Part shown: one piece after another, positions 1 through 8,597 of the stretch
Position numbering within the stretch: the stretch's first letter is position 1
Layout: each line of letters begins with the position of its first letter
NCBI RefSeq assembly: GCF_001905445.1
Contig: NZ_LIVQ01000004.1
Coordinates: 577,666 to 641,665 of the forward strand
DNA: 64,000 nt
Direction: 5' to 3'
From: Streptomyces sp. CB00455
GTDB taxonomy: Bacteria; Actinomycetota; Actinomycetes; Streptomycetales; Streptomycetaceae
Program-made: the position numbers and the translations under genes
Notes under the pieces: model-generated
What the model was told of the DNA's origin: nothing
Database searches by the model: none
What the model saw: the letters and a program-made list of their open reading frames with translations, nothing else

Positions 1-312
1 GGGGTCGCGCACGTCGGCTACATCCCGTCCACCAACGGCAAGATCACCGGGCTGTCGAAGCTGGCCCGCCTGGTGGACGTCTTCGCCCGCCGGCCCCAGG
101 TCCAGGAGCGGCTGACCACGCAGATCGCCGATTCCGTGATGGAGATCCTGGACCCGCGCGGGGTCATCGTGGTCATCGAGTGCGAGCACATGTGCATGAC
201 CATGCGCGGGGTGCGCAAGCCCGGCGCGAAGACCATCACCTCGGCGGTCCGCGGCCAGCTCCGCGACCCGGCGACGCGCAACGAGGCCATGAGCCTGATC
301 ATCGCCCGCTAG
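1..312 (+). CDS. folE: GTP cyclohydrolase I, C-terminal part (gene starts before the window)
   Basis: The open frame runs from base 1 to a TAG at 310-312 and gives about 103 residues of the catalytic C-terminal half of GTP cyclohydrolase I, which makes dihydroneopterin triphosphate from GTP as the first step of folate synthesis. The family signatures HVGYIP, the GLSKLARLV stretch and CEHMCMTMRGVRKPG are all present; the Cys of the HMCM motif corresponds to a zinc ligand in characterised enzymes. The N-terminal half and the start lie outside the window. It faces the other folate genes (folP, folB, folK), which are on the opposite strand, so the cluster is convergent here rather than one operon. 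Confidence 0.96.
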   Translation, partial: GVAHVGYIPSTNGKITGLSKLARLVDVFARRPQVQERLTTQIADSVMEILDPRGVIVVIECEHMCMTMRGVRKPGAKTITSAVRGQLRDPATRNEAMSLIIAR

Positions 313-335
313 CCAGATGGTGTCTCGTCGGTCGG

Positions 336-407
336 GCGCACCCGGCGCACCGGGCGCACCCGGCGCACCGGGCGCACCCGGCGTACCGGATGCACCAGGC
401 GTACCGG
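336..407. repeat. 18-bp tandem repeat, four copies, after folE
   Basis: Four consecutive 18-bp units (336, 354, 372, 390) of the form GCGCACCCGGCGCACCGG fill the gap between the convergent folE and DUF3180 genes. Units 1 and 2 are identical, unit 3 has one change and unit 4 several. Each unit is itself two 9-bp half-units. No stem-loop followed by a T-run is obvious. It looks like a slippage-prone minisatellite. Confidence 0.85.
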
Positions 408-441
408 GCGCTCTGACCGACGAGAGGGCCCGCGGGCTTTC

Positions 442-930
442 CTAGGCCGGGGCCGGGGCCTCGGGGGACTCGTCGTCGTCCTCCGGGAGCTTCAGGACGT
501 GCTCCAGGAAGAGGGCGGCGGCGACGACCGCCGCGCCCGCCAGGACGGAGGCGCCGGCGTACCAGGCCTGGTCCTGGCGGGCGGGGACGTCGAGGGACTC
601 GGTCACCAGGAAGACGCCCACACCGCCGTACGCGCCTGCCACAAGGGCCGCCACCAGCGCGCTGGCCTGTCCGAACACCACGGCGCGGGCCGCCATCAGC
701 GGCTCCACGCCCTTGGCGCCCGGCCGCCGCTCGCGCTGCGCCTTGAGGCGGGCACGCAGCGACAGGGCTGTCGCCAGCAGCACCGCGGCGATGACGCCCA
801 GGACGATCGGCGCGGCCAGAGGGACGCCCGGCAGGGTGCCGTAGGCGTTCCACAGCCGGGCGCCCGCCCAGGACAGCACCCCGGCGACGACGAAGATCCC
901 CGCCAGCACGGCCGGCCTCAGTTGCTTCAC
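442..930 (-). CDS. DUF3180 family membrane protein
   Basis: A 162-residue protein with about four hydrophobic segments (around residues 7-24, 38-60, 83-110 and 118-140) and an acidic Pro/Ala-rich tail. The GTG at 930, preceded by GGGGAA, gives a start directly before the first membrane segment; longer upstream readings run through the folK gene in another frame and are not credible. DUF3180 proteins are a small actinobacterial membrane family of unknown function that is commonly found next to folate genes. It lies 53 bases after folK and is probably the last gene of the folP-NTF2-folB-folK unit. Its role in folate metabolism, if any, is not shown by the sequence. Confidence 0.85.
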   Translation of the reverse strand: MKQLRPAVLAGIFVVAGVLSWAGARLWNAYGTLPGVPLAAPIVLGVIAAVLLATALSLRARLKAQRERRPGAKGVEPLMAARAVVFGQASALVAALVAGAYGGVGVFLVTESLDVPARQDQAWYAGASVLAGAAVVAAALFLEHVLKLPEDDDESPEAPAPA

Positions 931-983
931 TTGCGCGTTCCCCGCTTCCCGCACCGATCCTTCAGCAGTCCACAGGCTAACGA

Positions 984-1592
984 CTACTCGGGGAGGCGGA
1001 GTTCCAGGTCGGGGCGCGGCGTGACTCCGGTGAGGCCGATTTCGGCCAGGAGGCCGGTGACGTCGCCGTGTCCGGGGATCCGGGCCTCGGGGTCGATGTC
1101 GTGCCACGGGGCCAGGACGAAGGCCCGCTGGTGGGCGCGCGGGTGCGGGAGGGTCAGGAGGGGGTCCTCGGAGACCACGTCGGCGTACGAGACGATGTCG
1201 ACGTCGATGGTGCGCGGGCCCCAGCGCTCCTCGCGGACGCGGTCGAAGGCCTCCTCGATGGCGTGACCGCGCTCCAGCAGCGAGGACGGGGGCAGCGTGG
1301 TCTTCACCGAGATGACGGCGTTGAAGTACGCGGGCTGCGAGCCGGGCTCCACGCCCCACGGCTCGGTCTCGTACACGGGGGAGACGGCCTTGACCCGCAG
1401 GCCGGGGGTGTCGCCGAGGGCGTCGATGGCGCCCTGGAGGGTCTCCAGCCGGTTGCCGAGGTTCGCGCCGAGCGCGATGACGGCCCATTTCGGGTTGGAC
1501 AGGGTGACGTCCGCCGCGTCCACCGTCTCGACGACGGAGGCGGGTACCGGCTGGACCGTGGGGTCGCTCTGGGTGTTCAGTCCGTTGTTCAT
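984..1592 (-). CDS. folK: 2-amino-4-hydroxy-6-hydroxymethyldihydropteridine pyrophosphokinase
   Basis: HPPK transfers pyrophosphate from ATP to 6-hydroxymethyl-7,8-dihydropterin, giving the substrate of dihydropteroate synthase. The 202-residue product shows the family hallmarks: ALGANLGNR near residue 40, PVYETEPWG near 72-80, and RTIDVDI with the two metal-binding aspartates at about 130 and 132. A tail of roughly 35 residues before the HPPK domain is specific to this protein and its relatives. The ATG at 1592 overlaps the folB stop (ATGA, 1589-1592), so translation of the two genes is probably coupled. Confidence 0.95.
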   Translation of the reverse strand: MNNGLNTQSDPTVQPVPASVVETVDAADVTLSNPKWAVIALGANLGNRLETLQGAIDALGDTPGLRVKAVSPVYETEPWGVEPGSQPAYFNAVISVKTTLPPSSLLERGHAIEEAFDRVREERWGPRTIDVDIVSYADVVSEDPLLTLPHPRAHQRAFVLAPWHDIDPEARIPGHGDVTGLLAEIGLTGVTPRPDLELRLPE

Positions 1593-1948
1593 GCGCGGCT
1601 CCGGGTGATCGTGATGGTCACGTCGTCGAAGGGGACGGTGATGGGCGCGTCCGGCTTGTGGACGACGACCTCCACCTGTGCCACCGCTTCGTGCTTCAGG
1701 CACTGCTGGGCGATCCGCTCAGCCAGGGTTTCGATCAGGTCGACGGGCTCTCCCTGGACCACGTCGACGACCTCCTCGGCGACGACCCCGTAGTGCACGG
1801 TCTTCGCCAGGTCGTCGCCGGCCGCCGCCGGGCGGGTGTCGAGGTGCAGCACGAGGTCGACGATGAAGGTCTGGCCCTCTTCGCGTTCCCGGGGGAAGAC
1901 GCCGTGGTGCCCGCGAGCCTTGAGGCCGCGCAGCGCGACACGATCCAC
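1589..1948 (-). CDS. folB: Dihydroneopterin aldolase
   Basis: FolB cleaves dihydroneopterin to 6-hydroxymethyl-dihydropterin and glycolaldehyde. The product has the typical size (119 residues) and the motifs GHHGVFPxEREEGQ, a YGVVAEEV-type helix and the E-L-T-type active-site region, ending VTITITRSRA. I chose the GTG at 1948 because AGGAGTG lies six bases upstream; the GTG at 1957 is itself part of that Shine-Dalgarno sequence. The stop overlaps the folK start, matching the reaction order FolB then FolK. Confidence 0.95.
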   Translation of the reverse strand: MDRVALRGLKARGHHGVFPREREEGQTFIVDLVLHLDTRPAAAGDDLAKTVHYGVVAEEVVDVVQGEPVDLIETLAERIAQQCLKHEAVAQVEVVVHKPDAPITVPFDDVTITITRSRA

Positions 1949-2079
1949 GCGAATCACTCCTGCTTTCGTAGGTGCTTCCGGTCCCGGGGCTCCCCGGGGC
2001 CATGGGCCTACGCCGAGTGCGGTCGGCGTCGTCCGTCCTCGAATTTACCCGCGAAACACCTCCGGCCCCGCCGGAGGGG

Positions 2080-2523
2080 TCAGGCGGCGTCCTCCTCCTC
2101 GTCGTCGTCGGACTCCGTCAGCACGGGAGAACCGTGGTGGGACCACAGACGCCACCCCTGCGATGTGCGTCGGAACACATTCGTGGCGACGACCAGCTGG
2201 CCCACCAGGGGGCCCAGTTCCCCGCCGTCCTCGGCGGGGCCGCCACTGAGGATGTTCTCGGTGCAGGTCACCAGCGCGGTGTCGGCTATGACGGCGACCT
2301 TGGTGTCGGTGAGGAAGAACTGGATGTAGTCGGTGTGGGACATGATCAGCGCGTAGGAGCGCAGTACCTCGCCGCGGCCGGAGAGCACCGGCCAGCCGGG
2401 GTGCACGCAGGAGATCTCGTCATCGAGCCAGAGCGCCGACAGCGCGTCGAAGTCCCCCCGCTCCATGGCCTCGTAGAAGGCCGTGTTGACCTCTTCGACC
2501 GCTTCGATGTCGGTTGTGCTCAC
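2080..2523 (-). CDS. NTF2/SnoaL-like protein in the folate cluster
   Basis: A 147-residue protein with the cone-shaped NTF2-like fold pattern: an N-terminal helix (VEEVNTAFYEAMERGD), the WLDDEISCVHPGWP strand, and C-terminal strands ending WRLWSHHGSPV, followed by a very acidic tail (DDDEEEDAA). The GTG start at 2523 has AAGGAG just upstream. It lies between folP (22 bases away) and folB, and is transcribed with them. Similar proteins accompany folate genes in many actinobacteria. The family includes enzymes and binding proteins with small-molecule pockets, so a catalytic or accessory role in pterin metabolism is possible but not shown. Confidence 0.88.
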   Translation of the reverse strand: MSTTDIEAVEEVNTAFYEAMERGDFDALSALWLDDEISCVHPGWPVLSGRGEVLRSYALIMSHTDYIQFFLTDTKVAVIADTALVTCTENILSGGPAEDGGELGPLVGQLVVATNVFRRTSQGWRLWSHHGSPVLTESDDDEEEDAA

Positions 2524-2545
2524 AGGGCTCCTTCTCGGTCGGTGG

Positions 2546-3418
2546 TCACAGCGCTCCTTCCACGGCGCGGGCCACGCGAACCGCGTCCGCGGTGGCCCGT
2601 ACCTCGTGGACCCGTACGGCCCAAGCGCCCTGGTGGGCGGCGATGGCGGAGACAGCGGCGGTGGCGGCGTCGCGTTCGCGGGCGGGCGGCGGGGCGGCGT
2701 CGGCCGCGCCGGCCAGGACCCGGCCGAGGAAACGCTTCCGCGAGGCGGCGACCAGCAGCGGGAAGCCGAGGGCGCGCAGCTCGGGCAGGTGGGCGACGAG
2801 GGCCAGGTCGTGCTCGGCGTTCTTGGCGAAGCCCAGGCCCGGGTCGACGAGGAGGCGCTCGGGGGCGATGCCGCCGGCCACGACGGCCTCGATCCGCGTC
2901 CGGAGTTCGGCGGTGACCTCGGCGAGCACGTCCCGGTAGACGGCGAGGCTGTTCATGCCGTCGCTGAAGCCGCGCCAGTGCATGACCACGAAGGGCACCT
3001 CGGCGGCCGCGACGGCCGGGATCATCCCGGGGTCGGCGAGTCCGCCGCTGACGTCGTTGACCAGGACGGCGCCGGCGGCCACGGCCCGGGCGGCGACGGT
3101 GGCGCGCATGGTGTCGACGGAGACGGCGACGCCCTCGGAGGCCAGGCCGCGCACGACGGGTACGACGCGGCGCAGCTCCTCGTCCTCGTCGACGCGGGAG
3201 GCGCCGGGCCGGGTGGACTCGCCGCCGACGTCGACGAGATCGGCGCCCTGGGCGGCGAGGTCGAGCCCGCGCTTGACGGCGGCGGTGGTGTCGAACCAGC
3301 GGCCACCGTCGGAGAAGGAGTCGGGGGTGACGTTGACGACGCCCATGACCCCGCAGCGGTCCCACTCCGGCAGACCTGCGACCCGGCCCCTGCCGGTGGC
3401 TCCGCTCTTGGTGTTCAT
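2546..3418 (-). CDS. folP: Dihydropteroate synthase
   Basis: DHPS condenses p-aminobenzoate with hydroxymethyl-dihydropterin pyrophosphate and is the sulfonamide target. The 290-residue TIM barrel shows MGVVNVTPDSFSDGG (about 25-39), DVGGESTRPG, VNDVSGG, DPGLGFAKN and the ASRKRFLG loop. No Shine-Dalgarno precedes the ATG at 3418; instead a TACCCT box (3426-3431) sits seven bases before it, suggesting a leaderless transcript that opens the folP-NTF2-folB-folK-DUF3180 operon. A duplicated folP elsewhere in the genome cannot be excluded. Confidence 0.96.
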   Translation of the reverse strand: MNTKSGATGRGRVAGLPEWDRCGVMGVVNVTPDSFSDGGRWFDTTAAVKRGLDLAAQGADLVDVGGESTRPGASRVDEDEELRRVVPVVRGLASEGVAVSVDTMRATVAARAVAAGAVLVNDVSGGLADPGMIPAVAAAEVPFVVMHWRGFSDGMNSLAVYRDVLAEVTAELRTRIEAVVAGGIAPERLLVDPGLGFAKNAEHDLALVAHLPELRALGFPLLVAASRKRFLGRVLAGAADAAPPPARERDAATAAVSAIAAHQGAWAVRVHEVRATADAVRVARAVEGAL

Positions 3419-3518
3419 AGGTCCAAGGGTAGGGCTGACCTGGATACGGCAGGGCCCCGGCGCCTTCCGGCCGCCGGGGCCCCGGGTGCGTGCGACGGCG
3501 CGGGGGCCGCCCCGCCGC

Positions 3519-5369
3519 CTACGCGGCCTGGACCTTGCGCTCGGCCTGGCCGGGGACCCGCGCCGCGTGGTCGTGGGCGCAGGTGCGGACGGGCTTGGGG
3601 CGCCGGCGGCCGGCGAACAGCCGCGGGAGCGCCAGGGTCACGAAGCCCTCGGCCTGCATCGCGGCGAAGCCGATGCGGGGCAGGTCGCGGGTGGTGCGGA
3701 AGACGACGAAGCGGGGCTCCCAGCGGGGGCGGAACTTCGCGTTGAACTTGTACAGGGACTCGATCTGGAACCAGCGGGAGAGGAAGACCAGCAGGCCGCG
3801 CCACATCCGCAGGACCGGGCCGGCGCCGATCTTCTCGCCGCGGGCCAGTGCCGAGCGGAACATCGCGAAGTTCAACGAGACCTTTTCGATCTTCAGCGCG
3901 GGGGCGGCCTCCAGCGAGGCCACGATCAGCAGCTCGTTCATGCCGGGGTCGGCGGCGCGGTCGCGGCGCATCAGCTCCAGCGACATGCCGTCGGAGCCCC
4001 AGGGGACGAAGTGCAGGACGGCCTTGAGGTCGCCGAAGGGGCTGGTGTCACCCTCCTCGACCCGGTGGGCGGTGGCGATGAAGCAGTCGCCGTCGCCCGG
4101 GTCGCCGACCCGGCCCAGCGCCATGGAGAAGCCGCGCTCGGTGTCGGTGCCCCGCCAGGCCGCGGCGGCGCCGCGGACCTGCTCCAGCTCGGCCTCGGTG
4201 AGTTCGCTGACCCGGCGGACCTTCGTGGTGTAGCCGTTGCGCTCGATGCGCTTCACCATCTGGCGGACGTTACGCATGGCGCGGCCCGACAGGGAGAAGT
4301 CCTTGACGTCGACGATCGCCTCGTCACCCAGTTCCAGGGCGTCCAGGCCCGTCTCGCGGGTCCAGACCTCGCCGCCGGTCTCGCTGCAGCCCATGACGGC
4401 CGGGGTCCAGGAGTGGGCCTTGGCCTCCTCCATGAACCGCTCGATGGCGCCGGGCCAGGCTTCGACGTCGCCGATGGGGTCGCCGGAGGCGAGCATCACG
4501 CCGGAGACGACGCGGTAGGTGACGGCGGCCTTGCCGCTGGGGGAGAAGACGACGGCCTTGTCGCGCCGGAGCGCGAAGTGGCCGAGCGAGTCGCGGCCAC
4601 CGTGCCGGGAGAGCAGCTCGCGCAGTTTGGTCTCGTCGTCGGCGGTGAGCCGCGCGGCGGGGTGCTCGGGGCGGAAGGCCAGGTAGATGGTGGTGAGCGC
4701 GGTCACCATGCCGAGGGCGCCGAGGGAGTACCCGACGGTCCAGGACACCCGGCCGGCGTAGTCGACGGGGCCCTCGAAGCCGAAGAGGCCGTAGACGACG
4801 TGGGTGATCTGCTCGTAGAGGCCCGGCTTGCCGACGACCTTGCCCGGGTGGACGTTGACGATGACCAGGCCCAGTCCGATGGAACCGGCGCTCATCAGGA
4901 CGAAGTTCGCCAGTGCCTTCCAGCGGCTGCGGGGGTCGGGCAGCGCCTTGAATTCACTCTGATGGCGCAGCAGCAGCGCCAGCAGCACCGCCGCGATGAC
5001 CACGCCGATGACCGAGTGGCGGTAGGTGAACTGCGCCACGGCGCCCGCGGGCAGCAGGACCACGGCCGCCCGCCAGGCGCGCCGCTTGTGCCGCTTGAGC
5101 CCGTGGGCGAGCAGCAGCAGCAGCACGCCCGCGCTGATGGACAGGGCCGCCGCGAAGGGGCCCAGGGAACCGGGCAGCACTTCGGTGACCGCGTGGAACC
5201 GGCTGTGCCGGAAGCGCGGGAAGACACCGGCCGCGATGTCCAGAAGGCCGACGATCATGACGGCCGTACCTACCAGGCCGGGCACCGACTCCGGCCTCGG
5301 TCCGCGGAAGATCCGGCGGACCCCGCTCGGAACCTGTCCCGACTTATCGCCATCTATCCTGCTAGACAT
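3519..5369 (-). CDS. MprF-like aminoacyl-phosphatidylglycerol synthase domain protein
   Basis: A 616-residue membrane protein with a hydrophobic N-terminal half (about five to six segments between residues 30 and 235) and a C-terminal DUF2156/LPG-synthase catalytic domain (roughly 255-590) of the dual-GNAT type that uses aminoacyl-tRNA to modify membrane lipids. Markers of that domain include GDPIGD, AVMGCSETGG, the SLSGRAMRNVRQMVKRIER stretch and SLNFAMFRSALARGEK. The flippase part is much shorter than in full MprF. The ATG at 5369 has GGGAAGCG before it. It is divergent from an alpha/beta esterase 152 bases away. The amino acid and lipid used cannot be told from sequence. Confidence 0.88.
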   Translation of the reverse strand: MSSRIDGDKSGQVPSGVRRIFRGPRPESVPGLVGTAVMIVGLLDIAAGVFPRFRHSRFHAVTEVLPGSLGPFAAALSISAGVLLLLLAHGLKRHKRRAWRAAVVLLPAGAVAQFTYRHSVIGVVIAAVLLALLLRHQSEFKALPDPRSRWKALANFVLMSAGSIGLGLVIVNVHPGKVVGKPGLYEQITHVVYGLFGFEGPVDYAGRVSWTVGYSLGALGMVTALTTIYLAFRPEHPAARLTADDETKLRELLSRHGGRDSLGHFALRRDKAVVFSPSGKAAVTYRVVSGVMLASGDPIGDVEAWPGAIERFMEEAKAHSWTPAVMGCSETGGEVWTRETGLDALELGDEAIVDVKDFSLSGRAMRNVRQMVKRIERNGYTTKVRRVSELTEAELEQVRGAAAAWRGTDTERGFSMALGRVGDPGDGDCFIATAHRVEEGDTSPFGDLKAVLHFVPWGSDGMSLELMRRDRAADPGMNELLIVASLEAAPALKIEKVSLNFAMFRSALARGEKIGAGPVLRMWRGLLVFLSRWFQIESLYKFNAKFRPRWEPRFVVFRTTRDLPRIGFAAMQAEGFVTLALPRLFAGRRRPKPVRTCAHDHAARVPGQAERKVQAA

Positions 5370-5521
5370 CGCTTCCCGTTGCTCCGCGAGAGATCATGTG
5401 GCCGAAGACTGCGACAGCCTCCGGTGTGTGGTGCGTCCATTAGGACGACATCGACGAGGAGCGGGTTCACTCTTCCGTCGGAAAAATCCAGTCCTGCCAT
5501 CAGAAAGTCGACTGACTGCTC

Positions 5522-6631
5522 ATGGGTCTCACCAGTAATACGGTTCTGGCGCTGGCCATCATCGCCGGTGTGCTGCTCTTCGCGGCCACGGTCTGGTTCT
5601 GGCCGAAGCTTTCGGGCCGCACCTGGCGCGCGTTCACCGGCCGGATCGGCCTCCTGCTGGCGACCCAGCTGGCGCTGTTCTCGGCGGTGGGGCTCGCTGC
5701 CAACAAGTCCTTCCTCTTCTACGGTTCGTGGGCGGACCTGTTCGGCCAGGAGACGTCCATCGGCAAGGTCGTCGACCACTCGATGAGCAGTCAGGTCATC
5801 AAGGTCGTCGACAAGCAGAAGCTGGACGTGCCCGGCGGCGGCAAGCCCCAGGTGGGTGGTCAGATCCTGAAGGTTGCCATAACCGGGCAGAAGTCGAAGA
5901 TAACGAGCCCCGGCTACGTGTGGCTCCCGCCGGAGTACTTCCAGCCGCAGCACAAGGACCAGAACTTCCCGGCGTCCATCGTCCTGACGGGTTACCCGGG
6001 TACCGCGGAGAACCTCATCAAAGGGCTGAACTACCCGATGACGGCCTTCAAGCAGGCCAAGGCGGGCAAGATGAAGCCGATGATCCTGGTCATGCTGCGC
6101 CCGACCGTCGCGCCGCCGCGTGACACCGAGTGCGTGGACATACCCGGTGGCCCGCAGACCGAGACCTTCTTCGCGCAGGACCTCCCGCAGGCCATCACGG
6201 AGACCTTCCGGGTCGGCAAGAAGCCGCAGAACATGGGCTTCATCGGCAACTCGACGGGCGGCTACTGCGCCCTGAAGATCGCCGCGCACTACCCGCAGAC
6301 CTTCGGCGCCGCCGCGGGTCTGTCCGCCTACTACGAGGCCCCCGACGACCCGACGACCGGTGACCTGTTCCACGGCGACGACAAGCTGCGGAAGCACGCG
6401 GACGTGCTGCACAGCATGGGCGCCAAGAAGCCGTCCGGCACGTCCTTCCTCGTCACCAGCAGCGAGAAGGGCGAGCCGAACCTCGGCGACACCAGGAAGT
6501 TCATCAAGCTGGTCAAGGGCCCGGACCGGGTCTCCTCGATCATCCTCGACAGCGGCGGCCACAACTTCAACACCTGGCGCCGCGAGATCGCGCCGATGCT
6601 GGCATGGATGAGCGGCCGCCTCCAGGCCTGA
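5522..6631 (+). CDS. Membrane-anchored alpha/beta hydrolase (esterase D/PF00756-like)
   Basis: A 369-residue protein with two N-terminal hydrophobic segments (about 5-28 and 42-62) and an extracytoplasmic alpha/beta hydrolase domain of the esterase/mycolyltransferase (PF00756) type. The nucleophile elbow GNSTGG places the catalytic Ser at 244; the likely histidine is 347 in SGGHNFNTW. The ASIVLTGYPGT strand and the PTVAPP loop fit the fold. It is divergent from the MprF-like synthase, an arrangement reminiscent of aminoacyl-lipid synthase/hydrolase pairs in other bacteria. No good Shine-Dalgarno precedes the ATG at 5522, so the start is moderately certain. Confidence 0.85.
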   Translation: MGLTSNTVLALAIIAGVLLFAATVWFWPKLSGRTWRAFTGRIGLLLATQLALFSAVGLAANKSFLFYGSWADLFGQETSIGKVVDHSMSSQVIKVVDKQKLDVPGGGKPQVGGQILKVAITGQKSKITSPGYVWLPPEYFQPQHKDQNFPASIVLTGYPGTAENLIKGLNYPMTAFKQAKAGKMKPMILVMLRPTVAPPRDTECVDIPGGPQTETFFAQDLPQAITETFRVGKKPQNMGFIGNSTGGYCALKIAAHYPQTFGAAAGLSAYYEAPDDPTTGDLFHGDDKLRKHADVLHSMGAKKPSGTSFLVTSSEKGEPNLGDTRKFIKLVKGPDRVSSIILDSGGHNFNTWRREIAPMLAWMSGRLQA

Positions 6632-6732
6632 GCGGCGGCCGGGGCCGGCCCGGGCGCCTCGCAGCAGCCCTGCCCGGGCCTTCCCCGGCCGCCGCGCGAC
6701 GACGCCAAGGGCCCGGCCACGGTCGGGCCCTT
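6632..6732. terminator. Nested inverted repeats between convergent genes
   Basis: Between the esterase and the ABC ATPase gene lie two hairpins: a long one with 13-bp arms at 6632-6644 and 6683-6695, and a compact one with arms AAGGGCCCG (6707-6715) and CGGGCCCTT (6724-6732). The second would end transcripts from both strands. Confidence 0.65.
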
Positions 6733-6749
6733 CGGCTTCGCACCCCGCG

Positions 6750-7718
6750 CTACGCCTCTTGCAGTTCTGCGCGGCGCAGGGCCCGGTGGACGCCCTCCGG
6801 GGTCAGTACGCCGACCAGGGCGCCCGATCGCGGGTCCGTGACGGCGATCCGCCCCGAGTCCTCCTGGAGCAGGGCGGCGAGCGCCTCGCGCAGCGTCGCC
6901 CCCAGAGCCACCGCGGCGGCCGGGACCGGGGAGGTGCCGTCCACCGCCACCAGGTCGGCCGCCCCGACGGGGGTGACCGCAAGCCGCTTGAGCCCCCGGT
7001 CGGCGCCGACGAAGGAGGCCACGTAGTCAGTGGCGGGGGCGCCGAGCACGGTGGCGGGGCGCGCGAACTGCTCGATGGTGCCCGCGCCGTAGACCGCGAT
7101 GCGGTCGCCGAGCCGGATCGCCTCCTCCAGGTCGTGCGTGACCAGCAGGATCGTCTTGCGCACCGTCTTCTGCAGGGTCAGGAACTCGTTCTGGAGCCGC
7201 TCGCGCACCACCGGGTCCACCGCCCCGAACGGCTCGTCCATCAGCAGCACCGGCGGATCGGCGGCGAGCGCGCGGGCCACTCCGACGCGCTGGCGCTGCC
7301 CGCCCGACAGCTGCTCGGGGTAGCGGCCGCCGTACACCGCCGGGTCCAGCCCCACCAGTTCGAGCAGCTCGGCGGCCCGCGCCCTGGCCTTGGCCTTCGG
7401 GGTGCCGGTGAGCTGCGGCACGGTCGCCGTGTTCTCCAGCACCGTCTTGTGCGGGAAGAGCCCGACCTGCTGGATCACGTACCCGATCCGGCGGCGCAGT
7501 TCGACCGGATCTGCGGCGGCGATGTCCTCGCCGCCGAGCAGGATCCGGCCGGAGGTCGGCTCGATCAGTCGGTTGACCATCTTCATGGTGGTGGTCTTGC
7601 CGCAGCCGGACGGCCCGACGAGCGTGACCAGCTCACCCTCGGCCACCTCGAAGGACAAGTCCTCCACGGCCGTCGTCCCGTCGGGGTAGCGCTTGGTCAC
7701 GTGCTCGAATCGGATCAC
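6750..7718 (-). CDS. Glycine betaine/choline-type ABC importer, ATP-binding subunit
   Basis: A 322-residue ATPase of the OpuA/OpuC/ProV class: Walker A GPSGCGKTT (about 38-46), Q-loop, signature LSGGQRQR, Walker B VLLMDEP, and the H-loop histidine in LVTHDLEE, followed by a C-terminal region (about 235-320) resembling a CBS module that senses ionic strength in relatives. I chose the GTG at 7718 because GGAGG lies eight bases upstream; the GTG at 7736 overlaps that site. It is divergent from the two permease genes and the binding lipoprotein that complete the importer, so the locus has a bidirectional control region at 7719-7894. The substrate is probably an osmoprotectant, by family. Confidence 0.93.
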   Translation of the reverse strand: MIRFEHVTKRYPDGTTAVEDLSFEVAEGELVTLVGPSGCGKTTTMKMVNRLIEPTSGRILLGGEDIAAADPVELRRRIGYVIQQVGLFPHKTVLENTATVPQLTGTPKAKARARAAELLELVGLDPAVYGGRYPEQLSGGQRQRVGVARALAADPPVLLMDEPFGAVDPVVRERLQNEFLTLQKTVRKTILLVTHDLEEAIRLGDRIAVYGAGTIEQFARPATVLGAPATDYVASFVGADRGLKRLAVTPVGAADLVAVDGTSPVPAAAVALGATLREALAALLQEDSGRIAVTDPRSGALVGVLTPEGVHRALRRAELQEA

Positions 7719-7894
7719 ACCGCCATCCTCCCCCACCGGCGCGGCCGTATGGGCGAAGAGTTCGTCAGACGAGTGTTGCGTGCGTGCGAAGATTTCCGGC
7801 CGTCGTCGGCGCCGGGGGTTAAGGTCGCCTCTGGCCGTGTCGTGAAGGGCCGTGCCGTGCGGGGACGCAGGTTCGGTGAGGGTGGGGTGAGGAA

Positions 7895-8593
7895 GTGGCC
7901 GGGCAGAGCTGCCTGGTGGCGAACGACTGGGTCTGCTGGGAGTACGTCTCCTCCCGCTCCCAGGAGCTCACCGACGCCACCATCGAACACATATGGATCA
8001 CCGGTGCGTCGGTGCTCATCGGCATAGCCGTGTCCGTCCCGCTCGCCCTGCTGGCCCGCCGTGGCCGGCGCTGGGCGGCGCCGGTGCTCGCCTTCACCAC
8101 CCTGCTCTACACGATCCCCTCGCTCGCCATGTTCTCCCTGCTGCTGCCGCTCTTCGGGCTCTCCGCGGCGCTGGTGGTGACCGGCCTGGTGCTGTACTCG
8201 CTGACCATCCTCGTCCGCAACGTACTGGCCGGATTGGAAGCCGTCCCCGAGGAGGTACGGGAGGCGGCGCGCGGCATGGGGTACGGCCCCGGGCGGCTGA
8301 TGTGGCAGGTCGAGCTGCCGCTGGCGCTGCCCGCGCTGCTGGCCGGCGTGCGCATCGCCACCGTCTCCACGGTCGCGCTGACGACGGTCGGCTCCATCGT
8401 CGGCAAGGGCGGCCTCGGGAACCTCATCGCCCCGGCCGTGAACAGCTCCTTCAAGGCCCAGGTGCTCACCGCCTCGGTGCTGTGCGTGCTGCTCGCCCTC
8501 GTGGCCGACCTGCTGCTGCTCGCCGTGCAGCGGCTGCTCACGCCGTGGACCCGCGCCGGTTCCCGGCCGGCGGCCTCCGGCAAGGGGGCCTGA
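7895..8593 (+). CDS. Osmoprotectant-type ABC importer permease 1
   Basis: A 232-residue inner-membrane permease of the OpuCB/ProW type. It has about five to six membrane segments and the EAA loop EEVREAARGMGYGPGRLMWQVELPLALP that docks the ATPase (around residues 113-140). A cytosolic or external N-terminal stretch, CLVANDWVCWEYV, is typical of the actinobacterial members. GTG at 7895 overlaps a GAGGAA-like site, and a start a few codons downstream is also possible. Four bases separate it from the second permease. Confidence 0.93.
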   Translation: MAGQSCLVANDWVCWEYVSSRSQELTDATIEHIWITGASVLIGIAVSVPLALLARRGRRWAAPVLAFTTLLYTIPSLAMFSLLLPLFGLSAALVVTGLVLYSLTILVRNVLAGLEAVPEEVREAARGMGYGPGRLMWQVELPLALPALLAGVRIATVSTVALTTVGSIVGKGGLGNLIAPAVNSSFKAQVLTASVLCVLLALVADLLLLAVQRLLTPWTRAGSRPAASGKGA

Positions 8594-8597
8594 TCCC

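Noticed and set aside
1949..1957. GTG at 1957 as folB start.
   Set aside because: It forms part of the Shine-Dalgarno for GTG 1948, and the shorter protein matches family N-termini.
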